From contig NZ_VJON01000002.1 in the NCBI RefSeq assembly GCF_007556685.1, positions 1 to 64,000 on the forward strand: a DNA stretch of 64,000 nt. The letters are read 5' to 3'. Below, in pieces: positions 1 through 9,307 of this stretch (position 1 is its first letter; every line of letters begins with the position of its first letter). The DNA is from Tepidimonas charontis (lineage in GTDB: Bacteria; Pseudomonadota; Gammaproteobacteria; Burkholderiales; Burkholderiaceae_C). Below the pieces are notes generated by a model. It worked only from the letters and a program-made list of their open reading frames with translations. It made no database searches and was not told the DNA's origin. A program made the position numbers and the translations under genes.

Positions 1-51
1 CACCTTGAGCCGCTCGATCTCCCGCTCGCTCATCTCGATGCGCTTGTCCAC
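1..51 (-). pseudogene. N-terminus of an ISNCY-like transposase, cut by the window edge
   Basis: Reading leftward from a GTG at 51 (or ATG at 33) the frame gives VDKRIEMSEREIERLKV, which resembles the opening of ISNCY-family DDE transposases (family knowledge: they begin with a short KRxxMSxREIxRL segment before a helix-turn-helix). Only 17 codons lie in the window, so it is not known whether the gene is intact. The bases from about 70 to 118 contain two AGCGGACATT motifs about 30 bp apart, which look like the terminal sequence of such an element, so the insertion sequence probably ends near 120. Confidence is limited by the short length. Confidence 0.5.
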
Positions 52-69
52 CCAGCCCTCCGCTTCCAG

Positions 70-118
70 ACCAACAAGCGGACATTTCTACTTTGCCGGA
101 AGCGGACATTACTATCTT
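70..118. mobile_element. Probable terminal sequence of the ISNCY-like element
   Basis: AAGCGGACATT occurs at about 76-86 and GAAGCGGACATT at about 99-110, a direct repeat lying just upstream of the transposase start. Repeats of this kind are seen at the ends of ISNCY/IS481-type elements. The exact end and any target duplication cannot be seen because the other end is outside the window. From 119 to 240 I see no gene. Confidence 0.35.
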
Positions 119-240
119 GCTTCTACAGCGCCGGCACGTGCCAGCGAAACGTTGCGTACAAGGCAGTGTAATCGTCGCGCTCGGCAGCTGTGTCGTGGAC
201 GGGACTCGGCATCGTCGGCACCCCCGTTGTCTCCTGAATA

Positions 241-1266
241 ATGGCGCAAATGTACCAAGTTCGACACACCGCGCGCAGCACCTACGAGACGCTGCGCGGC
301 CAACGCTATCACCTGTGGGAATGGGGCGAGCCGACGCCGCACCGCCCGCCGCTGTGGCTGCTGCACGGCTGGATGGACGTGGGCGCCTCGTGGCAGTTCG
401 TGGTGGATGCATTCGCGCAGGCACGCCACTGCATCGCGCCCGACTGGCGGGGCTTTGGGCGCACGTGCGCGGCGCACCTGCCACCCCCCACCGACCCGCC
501 ACCCTATGGCAACGGCGACCATTACCTGTTCGCTGACTACTTGGCCGATCTCGACGCGCTCATCGAGCGCATCAACCATCGCTTGGGGCGCGCGCCCGAT
601 GCGCCGGTGGACGTGGTGGGGCACAGTATGGGCGGCAATGTGGCCATGTTGTACGCGGGCGTGCGCCCGCAGCGCGTGCGCCGGCTGGTCAATCTGGAAG
701 GCTTTGGCCTGCCAGCGTCGCACCCCAGCCAGGCGCCGCGCCGTTATGCGGCCTGGCTCGACGAGCTGCGCGCCCTGCGCGAGGGAACACTGGCCTTGAA
801 AACCTACATCGGCCTCGACGGCGTGGCGCAGCGCCTGATGAAAACCAACCGGCGCTTGACACGCGAGCGCGCCCGCTGGTTGGCCCAGCACTGGGGGCGC
901 CCGGCCGATCCCGCGCAGCCCGACGGCCCGTGGGTGATCCGCGGCGACGTGGCCCACAAAGTACGCAGCAGCCAGCTCTACCGGCTCGACGAGGTGCTGG
1001 CGGTGCACGCCGCCATCGCGGCGCCGGTGCTGGCGGTGGTGGCCAGCGACGACAGTCTGGCGCAGTGGTTTCGCAACGGTGAGCATTCGCTGGAAGAGTT
1101 TTTCCGCCGCCTGCAGGTGGTGCCCCACTGCCGCACCGCGCGCGTGGACGACGCCGGCCACATGCTGCACCACGACCAGCCGCAACAGGTCGCCGCGCTG
1201 ATCGAAGCCCATCTGGACGCGCCCGACCCCTTGCCCGCCGCCAGCAGCGGTGCCACGGGAGGCTGA
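241..1266 (+). CDS. Alpha/beta hydrolase
   Basis: A 341-residue alpha/beta-hydrolase-fold protein, presumably a cytoplasmic serine esterase or lipase-like enzyme of unknown substrate. The oxyanion motif LLHGW is near residue 41, the nucleophile elbow GHSMGG places the catalytic serine at residue 129, an acidic residue follows in VASDDS, and the histidine is in DDAGHMLHH near the C-terminus. All three triad members are present. No strong ribosome site precedes ATG 241; an in-frame ATG at 250 is an alternative. The EamA transporter gene starts 1 bp after the stop, so the two are probably co-transcribed. The fold is secure, the substrate is not. Confidence 0.85.
   Translation: MAQMYQVRHTARSTYETLRGQRYHLWEWGEPTPHRPPLWLLHGWMDVGASWQFVVDAFAQARHCIAPDWRGFGRTCAAHLPPPTDPPPYGNGDHYLFADYLADLDALIERINHRLGRAPDAPVDVVGHSMGGNVAMLYAGVRPQRVRRLVNLEGFGLPASHPSQAPRRYAAWLDELRALREGTLALKTYIGLDGVAQRLMKTNRRLTRERARWLAQHWGRPADPAQPDGPWVIRGDVAHKVRSSQLYRLDEVLAVHAAIAAPVLAVVASDDSLAQWFRNGEHSLEEFFRRLQVVPHCRTARVDDAGHMLHHDQPQQVAALIEAHLDAPDPLPAASSGATGG
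1257..1262 (+). promoter_or_regulatory. Ribosome binding site deciding a GTG start
   Basis: GGGAGG lies inside the last codons of the hydrolase gene, 5 nt before GTG 1268. It favours GTG 1268 over the in-frame GTG at 1250 as the start of the EamA transporter, giving coupled translation with the upstream gene. Confidence 0.6.
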
Positions 1267-1267
1267 C

Positions 1268-2152
1268 GTGGCCACGCACACCTGGCGCACCGACCTGCTG
1301 ATGGTCGGGGTTGCAGCGATTTGGGGCTCGACCTTCGTGGCCCAGCAACTGGGCATGAACAGCGTCGGGCCATTCACGTACACCGCGGCGCGCATGATGC
1401 TGGGCGTGGCCCTGATCGCGCCCCTGTGGTGGTGGCGTAGCGGACCGTTTGCGGCCGTGCCGCGGCTGGACAGTGTGGGCCTGTGGCGCGACGGTGCCCT
1501 GCTGGGGGTGGTGCTGTTCGTCGCCATCAACCTGCAGCAGGTGGGGCTGCTGGGCACCACGGTGTCCAACGCCGGCTTCATCACCGGGCTGTACGTGGTG
1601 CTGGTGCCGGTGCTGATGCGCGTGCTGGGGCAGCCCGTGGGCTGGGCGGTGTGGGCCGCGGTGGCCCTGGCCACGGCGGGCCTGTACTTCCTGAGCGTGC
1701 CGCCCGACGCCACCATTGCCCCCGGTGACTGGCTGCAGCTCGGCTCCGCTGCGGTGTGGGCGGTGCACGTGCTGCTGGTGGGCCACTGGGCGCGCCGACA
1801 CGACGCCATCCGCCTGTCCATCCTGCAGTACCTGGTCGCGGGGGCACTGTCGTGGGTCGCCGCCGTCTGGCGAGACGAGCCCATCACCGCCCAGGCGCTG
1901 TGGGAGGCCGCCGGTGCCATCGCCTGGGGCGGCCTGCTGTCGATAGGCATCGCCTACACGCTGCAGGTGGTGGCGCAGCGCAGCGCGCGTGCCTCGCACG
2001 CTGCCATCATCTACAGTAGTGAAGGGGTGTTTGCCGCCATCGGTGGCTGGTGGGTGCTGGGCGAAATAATCGGCTGGCGCGGCTGGGGCGGTGCGGCCCT
2101 CATCGTCGCCGGCATGCTGCTGGCCCAACTGGGGCGGCGTGACGGGACGTAG
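1268..2152 (+). CDS. EamA/DMT-family transporter
   Basis: A 294-residue, very hydrophobic protein with about ten predicted membrane helices, made of two EamA repeats. The opening TDLLMVGVAAIWGSTFVAQQ is typical of drug/metabolite-transporter superfamily exporters, and the second repeat ends near HAAIIYSSEGVFAAIGGWW followed by LGEIIGWRGW. Members export amino acids, metabolites or drugs across the inner membrane; the substrate cannot be read from the sequence. GTG 1268 is chosen because GGGAGG sits 5 nt upstream. The gene directly follows the hydrolase gene with a 1-bp gap, suggesting one transcript. Confidence 0.85.
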   Translation: MATHTWRTDLLMVGVAAIWGSTFVAQQLGMNSVGPFTYTAARMMLGVALIAPLWWWRSGPFAAVPRLDSVGLWRDGALLGVVLFVAINLQQVGLLGTTVSNAGFITGLYVVLVPVLMRVLGQPVGWAVWAAVALATAGLYFLSVPPDATIAPGDWLQLGSAAVWAVHVLLVGHWARRHDAIRLSILQYLVAGALSWVAAVWRDEPITAQALWEAAGAIAWGGLLSIGIAYTLQVVAQRSARASHAAIIYSSEGVFAAIGGWWVLGEIIGWRGWGGAALIVAGMLLAQLGRRDGT

Positions 2153-2182
2153 GCCGCCCATGGCTTATGCCGTGGTGGGGCG

Positions 2183-2208
2183 CCCTCCGCCCTGCCCTGT
2201 GCTGCCCC
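2183..2208 (-). repeat. C-rich run forming a G-quadruplex motif on the minus strand
   Basis: The plus strand reads four C-tracts of at least 3 with loops of 4, 2 and 7 nt, so the minus strand fits the G3+N1-7 quadruplex rule. It lies in a pyrimidine-rich stretch (about 2180-2245, with repeated CCTGTCC units) between the EamA gene and prfB. In a GC-rich genome such motifs arise by chance, so a function is not claimed. Confidence 0.4.
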
Positions 2209-2385
2209 GTCGCGCCCTGTCCTTTCCCGTCCTGTCCTGCTGCGCTCTGCCACCGCACGCCACCGTACACTGCCCATCGCAGCCTCAGCGGCCTTGGGTG
2301 GACAACCACACCAAAGCCACGGGGCGTGAGAAAATTGCATGTTTGTCCGAATACAACGATTCTTCATCGAACAAGGGTCATGCCC

Positions 2386-3490
2386 ATGGAAGCCGAACGT
2401 ATCAACGCCCTGTCCAACCGCCTGCAAGACCTGACGCAGCGCGTCGCCGACCTACGGAGGTTTCTTTGACTACGACGCCAAAGCCCTGAAGCTGTCGGAA
2501 GTCAACGCCGCGCTGGAAGATCCCAATGTATGGAACGATCCCAAGCGCGCGCAGGATCTGGCCAAGGAAAAAAAATCGCTGGAAGACGTGGTGCTGGTGC
2601 TGGACCGACTGGCACAAGAGCTGACCGACAACACCGAGCTCTTTGCCATGTCGCGCGAAGAAGGCGATGAGGCCGGTTTGCTGACCATCGAGGCCGATGT
2701 CGAGCGCATCGCGCCGGAAGTCGAGCGGCTGGAGTTTCGTCGCATGTTCAGCAACCCCGCCGACCCGAACAACTGCTTCATCGACATTCAGGCCGGCGCC
2801 GGTGGCACCGAAGCCTGCGACTGGGCGCAGATGCTGCTGCGCCAGTACCTGCGCTACGCCGAACGCAAGGGCTTCAAGGCCACGGTGGAAGACGAGCAGC
2901 CCGGCGACACCGCCGGCATCAAGAGCGCCACCATCCACGTCGAAGGCGACTATGCCTTCGGCCTGTTGCGCACCGAAACCGGCGTACACCGGTTGGTGCG
3001 CAAGTCCCCCTTCGACTCCTCCGGCGGACGCCACACTTCGTTCGCTTCGGTGTTCGTCTACCCGGAGATCGACGACAACATCGAGGTCGAGATCAATCCG
3101 GCCGACGTGCGCGTGGATACCTACCGGGCCAGCGGCGCGGGCGGGCAACACATCAACAAAACCGACTCGGCGGTGCGTCTGACTCACCTGCCCACCGGCA
3201 TCGTCGTCACTGCGCAAGACAGCCGCAGCCAGCACTCCAACCGCGACCTGGCGTGGCAGCGCCTGCGCTCCAAACTCTATGAACTGGAGATGCGCAAGCG
3301 CCTGGAGAGCCAGCAAAAGCTCGAAGAATCGAAAACCGATGTCGGCTGGGGACACCAAATTCGCAGCTATGTGCTCGACCAAAGCCGCATCAAAGACTTG
3401 CGCACCAACGTCGAAGTCTCCAATACCCAGAAGGTGCTCGACGGCGACCTGGATGCGTTCATCGAAGCCGCCCTCAAGCAGGGTATCTGA
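2386..3490 (+). CDS. prfB: Peptide chain release factor 2, programmed +1 frameshift
   Basis: RF2 recognises UGA and UAA stop codons and triggers peptide release. The gene is in two frames: 2386-2466 gives 27 codons ending ...DLRRFL, followed in frame by TGA (2467-2469). Skipping T2467 and reading GAC from 2468 continues DYDAKALKL... to 3490, giving 367 residues, close to the E. coli length of 365. The slippery CTT TGA C and an internal GGAGG at 2456-2460, three bases before CTT, are the hallmarks of RF2 autoregulation. The tripeptide motif region SPFDSSGG and the catalytic GGQ ([10 protein letters not shown]) are present. ATG 2386 is preferred; an in-frame ATG at 2380 also exists. Confidence 0.97.
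2456..2470 (+). promoter_or_regulatory. prfB: prfB recoding site (+1 frameshift)
   Basis: GGAGG, then TTT CTT TGA C. The Shine-Dalgarno-like element is three bases from the CTT slip codon, the spacing seen in bacterial prfB genes. When RF2 is scarce the ribosome pauses at UGA and shifts +1, so RF2 controls its own synthesis. The first-frame product alone would be a 27-residue peptide. Confidence 0.95.
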
Positions 3491-3522
3491 CGGCCCCGCC
3501 CACCCTCCACGGAACCCAGACA

Positions 3523-6186
3523 ATGACCGCACTGCGTGACGGCGCTGCCCGCCTCATCCGCCGCGAGGACTATTGCCCGCCGGCCTACTGGATCGACACC
3601 GTCGATCTGACCTTCGACCTCGACCCCGCCAAGACGCGCGTGCTCAACCGCATGCGCGTGCGCCGCAACCCCGATCAGCCGCGGCAGCCGCTGCGCTTGG
3701 ACGGCGAAGACCTGACGCTGGCGCGCGTGCTCGTCAACGGCGCCGGCACCAGCTTTCGCATCGACGGCGCGCAGCTGGTGCTGGAGAACCTGCCCGAAGG
3801 CGACGAGCCCTTCGAGCTGGAGATCTTCACCACCTGCGCGCCCGAGAAAAACACCCAGCTGATGGGGCTGTACGTCAGCCAGGGCACCTTCTACACCCAG
3901 TGCGAGGCCGAGGGCTTTCGGCGCATCACCTACTTCCTGGACCGGCCCGACGTCATGGCCACCTACAGCGTGACGCTGCGCGCCGACAAGGCGCGCTACC
4001 CCGTGCTGCTGTCCAACGGCAACCTGGTGGAGGCCGGCGACCTGGAAGGCGGACGCCACTACGCGCGCTGGGTCGATCCGCACCGCAAACCATGCTACCT
4101 GTTCGCGCTGGTAGCGGGCAACCTCGTCTGTCGCAGCCAACCCATCCGCAGCCGCAGCGGCACCGACCACTTGCTGCAAATCTATGTGCGAGCGGCTGAC
4201 TTGGACAAGACCGAGCACGCCATGCACTCGCTCATGGCCGCCATCGCATGGGATGAGACGCGTTTTGGCCTGCCGCTCGATCTGGAGCGCTTCATGATCG
4301 TCGCCACCAGCGACTTCAACATGGGCGCGATGGAAAACAAGGGCCTCAACATCTTCAACACCAAGTACATCCTGGCCCACCCCGCCACCGCCACCGACAC
4401 CGATTTCGCCAACGTCGAGTCGGTGGTCGCGCATGAATATTTCCACAACTGGACGGGCAACCGCGTCACCTGCCGCGACTGGTTCCAGCTCAGCCTCAAA
4501 GAAGGGCTGACGGTCTTTCGTGACCAGGAATTCAGCATGGACATGGCCGGCAGCCCGTCGGCGCGCGCCGTCAAGCGCATCGAAGACGTGCGCGTGCTGC
4601 GCACCGCCCAGTTCCCCGAGGACGCCGGCCCGATGGCGCACCCGGTGCGTCCGGACCAATACGCCGAAATCAACAATTTCTACACCGTCACGGTGTATGA
4701 GAAGGGCGCCGAAGTCGTGCGCATGATGCAGACGCTGGTCGGGCGCGAGGGTTTCACCCGGGGGCTGAAGCTGTATTTCGAGCGCCACGACGGCCAGGCC
4801 GTCACCTGCGACGACCTGGTCCAGGCCATCGCCGACGCCAACCCCGACAGCCCGCTGGCGCGCCTGCAGCCGCAGTTCATGCGCTGGTATGCCCAGGCCG
4901 GCACGCCGCGCGTGCAGATCAGTGGCCAGCACGACCCCGCGACCCGCACCTACACGCTGTCGCTGCACCAGAGCTGCCCCCCAACGCCGGGACAACCGCA
5001 CAAAGAGCCCTTCGTCATCCCGGTGGCGGCGGCGCTGTTCGACCATGAAGGACGCCTGCTGCCGGGCAGCGAACGCCTGATCGTGCTGCACGAGCCGCAC
5101 ACCGAAGTGGTGTTCCCCGACGTGGACAGCCCCCCGATCGCCTCGCTGCTGCGTGGCTTCAGCGCCCCGGTCATCCTGGAACACCCGCTCAGCGACGACG
5201 AACTGCTGGTGCTGCTGGCGCACGACACCGACCCCTTCAACCGCTGGGAGGCGGGTCAGCAGCTGCTGCTGCGCCGTGCGCTGGCGGCCGTGCGCGCTGA
5301 GGGCCCCGTGCACGCGCCTTTGGATGCCGCCACGCTGCAGGCGCTGCGCGCGGTGTTGCGCCACCCCACACTGGACGCCGCCTTCAAGGAATTGGCGCTG
5401 ACCTTGCCGGCCCACACCTATATCGCCGAGCAGCTCGACGAGGTCGATCCGCAACGTATCCACGCCGTACGCGAAGCGATGCGCACCCAGCTGGCCCACG
5501 CCCTGCACGAGGACTGGATCTGGGCTTATGAAGCGCACCAGGACAGCGGCGGCTACCGCCCCGACGCCGCTGCCGCCGGGCGCCGCGCGCTGACCGGCAT
5601 GGCGCTGCACATGCTGTGCCTGGCGGCGCGCGACAGCGGCAACCCGGTATGGCCCGGCAAAACCTACCAGCGCTTCAAGGATGCCACCAACATGACCGAC
5701 CGCTACCAGGCCCTCAGCGCCCTGGTCAGCGCCGGGCATGAACTGGCCGAACGGGCGCTGGCGCTGTTCCACGAACGCTTCCGCCACGAAGAACTGGTGC
5801 TGGACAAATGGTTTGCCCTGCAAGCCGGTGCCCCCGACCGCGGCGGCGACATCTTGCCGCGCGTGCAGGCCCTGCTGCAACACCCCGACTTTCACCTGCG
5901 CAACCCCAACCGGGCGCGCAGCCTCATCGGCACCTACTGCCATGCCAACCCAGCCGCCTTTCACCGCGCCGACGGCGCCGGTTACGCCTTCTGGCGCGAC
6001 CGCGTGCTGGAAATCGACGCCTTCAATCCGCAGGTGGCTGCGCGCCTGGCGCGTGCGCTCGATCGCTGGAAGAAGCTGGCCGAACCCTACCGGTCGCAGG
6101 CCCACGCGGCACTACGAGTGGTAGCGGCGCACGAGCCGTTGAGCACCGATGTGCGCGAGGTCGTCTCGCGCGCCCTGGCCGACTGA
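3523..6186 (+). CDS. pepN: Aminopeptidase N (M1 zinc metallopeptidase)
   Basis: An 887-residue M1-family aminopeptidase that trims N-terminal residues from peptides in the cytoplasm during protein turnover. The substrate-anchoring GAMEN motif is at about residues 268-272, the zinc-binding HEYFH (HExxH) at 304-308, and the third zinc ligand glutamate is in SLKEGLTVF about 20 residues later. Length and order match E. coli PepN (870). The long helical C-terminal domain is complete and ends at TGA 6186. It lies 32 bp after prfB and 23 bp before fbp, so the three may share a transcript. Confidence 0.95.
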   Translation: MTALRDGAARLIRREDYCPPAYWIDTVDLTFDLDPAKTRVLNRMRVRRNPDQPRQPLRLDGEDLTLARVLVNGAGTSFRIDGAQLVLENLPEGDEPFELEIFTTCAPEKNTQLMGLYVSQGTFYTQCEAEGFRRITYFLDRPDVMATYSVTLRADKARYPVLLSNGNLVEAGDLEGGRHYARWVDPHRKPCYLFALVAGNLVCRSQPIRSRSGTDHLLQIYVRAADLDKTEHAMHSLMAAIAWDETRFGLPLDLERFMIVATSDFNMGAMENKGLNIFNTKYILAHPATATDTDFANVESVVAHEYFHNWTGNRVTCRDWFQLSLKEGLTVFRDQEFSMDMAGSPSARAVKRIEDVRVLRTAQFPEDAGPMAHPVRPDQYAEINNFYTVTVYEKGAEVVRMMQTLVGREGFTRGLKLYFERHDGQAVTCDDLVQAIADANPDSPLARLQPQFMRWYAQAGTPRVQISGQHDPATRTYTLSLHQSCPPTPGQPHKEPFVIPVAAALFDHEGRLLPGSERLIVLHEPHTEVVFPDVDSPPIASLLRGFSAPVILEHPLSDDELLVLLAHDTDPFNRWEAGQQLLLRRALAAVRAEGPVHAPLDAATLQALRAVLRHPTLDAAFKELALTLPAHTYIAEQLDEVDPQRIHAVREAMRTQLAHALHEDWIWAYEAHQDSGGYRPDAAAAGRRALTGMALHMLCLAARDSGNPVWPGKTYQRFKDATNMTDRYQALSALVSAGHELAERALALFHERFRHEELVLDKWFALQAGAPDRGGDILPRVQALLQHPDFHLRNPNRARSLIGTYCHANPAAFHRADGAGYAFWRDRVLEIDAFNPQVAARLARALDRWKKLAEPYRSQAHAALRVVAAHEPLSTDVREVVSRALAD

Positions 6187-6209
6187 CGCCCACTGCTTGG
6201 AGAGCCCCC

Positions 6210-7250
6210 ATGTCTTCCGTGTCCCTCAGCCGCTACCTGATCGAGCAGCAACGCGTGCACGGCAGCATCCCGCCGCCACTGCGCCTGCTGCTGGAGGTCG
6301 TCGCCCGCGCCTGCAAGCGTATTGCCATCAGCGTCGGCAAAGGCGCGCTGGGCGGCGTCCTGGGCAGCGTCGGCACCGAAAACGTCCAAGGCGAGGTGCA
6401 AAAGAAGCTCGACATCATCGCCAACGAGGTGCTCATCGAAGCCAACGAATGGGGCGGGCACCTGGCGGCGATGGCGTCCGAGGAAATGGACGGCATCCAC
6501 CCCATCCCCAACCGCTATCCGGCGGGCGAATACCTGCTGCTGTTCGACCCGCTCGACGGCTCCAGCAATATCGACTGCAACGTCAGCATCGGCACCATCT
6601 TTTCCGTGCTGAAGAAGCAGCGCGAAGACCCGAGTGTCATCGACCCGGTGTGCGAGGCCGACTTTTTGCAGCCCGGCCGCCAACAAGTGGCCGCTGGCTA
6701 CTGCCTCTACGGCCCGCAAACCACCCTGGTGCTGACCGTCGGCAACGGGGTGGCCATATTCACGCTGGACCGCGAGCAAGGCGCCTGGGTGCTGACCCAA
6801 GACCGCGTGCGCATCCCCGAGGACACCCGCGAGTTCGCCATCAACATGAGCAATATGCGCCACTGGGCCGCGCCGGTGCGCCGCTACATCGACGAGTGTC
6901 TGGCGGGCAAGGAGGGCCCGCGCGGCAAGGATTTCAACATGCGCTGGATCGCCTCGATGGTGGCGGACGTGCACCGCATCCTCTCACGCGGCGGCATCTT
7001 TCTGTACCCGTGGGACAAGCGCGAACCCGACAAGCCCGGCAAACTGCGCCTGATGTACGAGGCCAACCCGATGGCCTGGATCATCGAACAAGCCGGCGGC
7101 GCGGCCACCAACGGCGTGCAGCGCATTCTCGACATCCAGCCGCGCCATCTGCACGAGCGCGTGGCCGTGATCCTCGGCTCGAAAAACGAAGTCGAGCGCG
7201 TCACGCGCTACCACACCGAGGCGGCGCCAACCGCGCCGAGCGCGCTATAA
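6210..7250 (+). CDS. fbp: Fructose-1,6-bisphosphatase class I
   Basis: A 346-residue class I FBPase, which hydrolyses fructose 1,6-bisphosphate to fructose 6-phosphate in gluconeogenesis. The metal-binding signature [17 protein letters not shown] begins at residue 113, an upstream EEMD supplies metal-binding acids, and the substrate region KFNMRW/DFNMRW and the [10 protein letters not shown] stretch are present. TGGAGAG 6-12 nt before ATG 6210 serves as ribosome site. It follows pepN by 23 bp. A TATAAT overlaps its stop codon and probably belongs to the downstream tRNA gene. Confidence 0.95.
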   Translation: MSSVSLSRYLIEQQRVHGSIPPPLRLLLEVVARACKRIAISVGKGALGGVLGSVGTENVQGEVQKKLDIIANEVLIEANEWGGHLAAMASEEMDGIHPIPNRYPAGEYLLLFDPLDGSSNIDCNVSIGTIFSVLKKQREDPSVIDPVCEADFLQPGRQQVAAGYCLYGPQTTLVLTVGNGVAIFTLDREQGAWVLTQDRVRIPEDTREFAINMSNMRHWAAPVRRYIDECLAGKEGPRGKDFNMRWIASMVADVHRILSRGGIFLYPWDKREPDKPGKLRLMYEANPMAWIIEQAGGAATNGVQRILDIQPRHLHERVAVILGSKNEVERVTRYHTEAAPTAPSAL

Positions 7251-7251
7251 T
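7246..7251 (+). promoter_or_regulatory. -10 element for tRNA-Thr
   Basis: A perfect TATAAT overlaps the end of fbp, 50 bp before the tRNA. No good -35 box lies 16-18 bp upstream, so the call rests on the -10 and position. Confidence 0.4.
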
Positions 7252-7300
7252 GCGCAGCCTTTGATGTCGCGCATCGTCGTTTTGAGCCACTGCGCGGCGG

Positions 7301-7376
<76 letters not shown>

Positions 7377-7397
7377 AACCATGCTGCCCTACGGCCC

Positions 7398-7425
7398 GCC
7401 CGCGTGCGGGCTTTGTGTTTTTCAG
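7398..7425 (+). terminator. Rho-independent terminator after tRNA-Thr
   Basis: GCCCGC GT GCGGGC hairpin (7398-7411) followed by TTTGTGTTTTT, placed 21 bp after the tRNA. Confidence 0.6.
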
Positions 7426-7526
7426 TCCCGTCGCCGAGTGCGCCCGTCTCACGGCGGAGTGGCACATCAGCACATGGGCGGCCCAGACAGTGCGCAGGCA
7501 ACGGGCCGCCGGGTGACTCGCTCGCC

Positions 7527-8132
7527 TCAGCGCCCCAACAGGGCGAGGTAAGCAGAACGTGTCTGCGGCGATACCGCGTCCAGCACCTGGGCATAGGAGG
7601 TGCGGTGGCGCGCCAACAGCCGAGCCGACGCCACGGCACGGGAGCGGCAATACCAGTGACAGGTGTGCTGCAGCAGCAGTGCTTCCGCCGTCAGCGTATA
7701 CGCCCGATCGCGACGCGAACGCCCGGACGCGTTATCCACCACCGCGGCGATGCCGTCGGCATGCAGCTGCAGCGCGCGCCGCATATCGAACGTGGCGCGC
7801 GGAAACAGCTTGTGCGCATACGGCAGCGCCACGGGCAGGGTACTGACCAATGCGTCATCGGGCCACACATCGGCAAACGACACCGCCAGTCGCCGCGCCG
7901 CCGCGGCCAGCTCCCGCTCGGTGGCCTCCAGCGCGGCCCACAGCGTTTGGCGTCGCTGGGTATCCCCTTCGTCCAAGGCGCGCAGATAGCCATCGAGCAC
8001 GTGCGCCATCAAGCGCTCCAGCGGATTGCCCTGCAAATGGCGGCCCAAGCGCTCGATGCGCGCCTGTTGCTCGCGCCGCCGCGCCCACTGCACGCCGGCG
8101 CCCAACGCCAGTGCCAAAAGCCAACCTTCCAT
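7527..8132 (-). CDS. Conserved membrane-anchored protein of unknown function
   Basis: A 201-residue protein that I recognise only as a type often found in Comamonadaceae, with no assigned function. It begins MEGWLLALALGAGVQWARRR, one membrane-spanning segment followed by positive charges, then a soluble, mainly helical domain containing FPRATFDMRRALQLHADGI and LLLQHTCHWYCRSRAVASAR. ATG 8132 is preceded by GAAGGACGG, a fair ribosome site. It is divergent from the DUF167 gene across 133 bp and convergent with the tRNA-Thr terminator. Confidence 0.7.
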   Translation of the reverse strand: MEGWLLALALGAGVQWARRREQQARIERLGRHLQGNPLERLMAHVLDGYLRALDEGDTQRRQTLWAALEATERELAAAARRLAVSFADVWPDDALVSTLPVALPYAHKLFPRATFDMRRALQLHADGIAAVVDNASGRSRRDRAYTLTAEALLLQHTCHWYCRSRAVASARLLARHRTSYAQVLDAVSPQTRSAYLALLGR

Positions 8133-8265
8133 CCGTCCTTCTCTGCCGAAAACATCCTGTGCCTGCCCACCCCGCGCCAGATGCGCAACGGTGCGCCGTG
8201 CAGACCGGCGCGTTGCCCCGCGGTCGCACACGGTGAAACACGCGTGCGACAATGCACGCTCGTCT

Positions 8266-8541
8266 ATGGCCTCGATTGTCCTGTATTGCCAACCGGGCGC
8301 GCGCATCACGCGTGTGGCGGGCCTGCACGACGGCAAACCGAAAATCCAACTGCACGCCCCGCCCGTGGACGGTGCAGCCAACGACGCGCTGGTGACGTTC
8401 ATCGCCCAGCGCTGCGGCGTGCCGCGCTCACGGGTACGCATCGTGCACGGGCACACCAGCCGCCTCAAGTGCGTGGAAATCGAGGGCCTGGACGAGGAGG
8501 CCGTGCGCGCCGCCCTCAGCGCCCCATCCTCGCCCCGATAA
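8266..8541 (+). CDS. DUF167/YggU family protein
   Basis: A 91-residue small basic protein of the DUF167 (YggU) family. The signature is PKIQLHAPPVDGAANDALVTFIA followed by the SRVRIVHGHTSRLKCVEIEG segment, covering nearly the whole protein. The biochemical role of the family is not established. ATG 8266 fits the family start. It converges on the TetR regulator gene with a 10-bp gap. Confidence 0.9.
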   Translation: MASIVLYCQPGARITRVAGLHDGKPKIQLHAPPVDGAANDALVTFIAQRCGVPRSRVRIVHGHTSRLKCVEIEGLDEEAVRAALSAPSSPR

Positions 8542-8551
8542 CCCCTCCGAA

Positions 8552-9259
8552 TCAGCCCGCTGGCGCCGAAGGCCCCGGGCTTGCGACAGCGGCGGCCGTG
8601 AAGCCGCCAGCGTACGCCCGCAAAAACCCATCGACCACCTGCTGGGCATGGGCTCGGCGGTGTACGCGCCGTTGCCGTGCCAGCGGTACCCGGTAGAGCG
8701 AACGCACCAAATCCAACCCCATGGCCAGCCCCAGCAGCTGCTCGGCCGCCGCATCGGCATCGGGGCAATGCAGTTGTTGCTGCGCATGCGCGGCGCGCAA
8801 AAACGCTGCCAGGGCGGCATGGGCGGTCGCCGGCCCCAATTGCCAGATCCGCTGCACGTCGGCCGGCGACTGCGGCACACCGCTCAGAGCGCGCAAAAAC
8901 TGGCGGTGTTCGCTACCACACAAAAACGCCAGCAGCGCCTCGACGAACGCATACAAGCGCGCGCGCACGTCGGCATCCGACACCGGTGGCGCGCGCAAGG
9001 CCCGGCACAAACGCTGCGCCCGTTGCCGCACCACCGCTTCGAGCAAGGCGGTGCGGTTGGCGTAACGCCGATACAGGGTGACCTTGGAGACACCGGCGTG
9101 CTGCGCCACGCGCTCCATGGTCACGGCGGCCGGGCCACCCGCGCGGATGAGCGCGCGCGCGGCTGCCAATATGACCCGGTCTTTGCCCGGGTCAACCGGC
9201 CGTCCGGGCGCGCGCCGCAGACGCTCACGCGACGGCGTAGGACTGCAAGAAGGCTCCAT
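8552..9259 (-). CDS. TetR/AcrR-family transcriptional regulator
   Basis: A 235-residue one-component repressor. The N-terminal DNA-binding domain (about residues 25-75) contains ILAAARALIRAGGPAAVTMERVAQHAGVSKVTLYRRYANRTALLEAV, a canonical TetR helix-turn-helix; the remaining helical part would be the ligand-binding and dimerisation domain. It is divergent from a lipoprotein adaptor/RND efflux pair 48 bp away, the usual layout for local repression of the pump by a TetR protein. A perfect 8-bp inverted repeat in the shared intergenic region is a possible operator. Confidence 0.92.
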   Translation of the reverse strand: MEPSCSPTPSRERLRRAPGRPVDPGKDRVILAAARALIRAGGPAAVTMERVAQHAGVSKVTLYRRYANRTALLEAVVRQRAQRLCRALRAPPVSDADVRARLYAFVEALLAFLCGSEHRQFLRALSGVPQSPADVQRIWQLGPATAHAALAAFLRAAHAQQQLHCPDADAAAEQLLGLAMGLDLVRSLYRVPLARQRRVHRRAHAQQVVDGFLRAYAGGFTAAAVASPGPSAPAG

Positions 9260-9266
9260 TTCCTGT

Positions 9267-9300
9267 ACGATGCCGTTCAGTTATTGTGATTGGGCATCGT
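9267..9300. promoter_or_regulatory. Candidate TetR operator (inverted repeat)
   Basis: ACGATGCC at 9267-9274 and its exact complement GGCATCGT at 9293-9300, separated by 18 bp, lie between the divergent TetR and efflux genes. Position and symmetry suit a repressor site covering both promoters; half-site spacing is wider than in many TetR operators, so this is a candidate only. Confidence 0.45.
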
Positions 9301-9307
9301 CTGCACT

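Noticed and set aside
3367-6105. A 912-codon open frame antisense to pepN
   Set aside because: GC-rich genes leave long open frames on the other strand; the product has no recognisable domain and pepN is clearly real.
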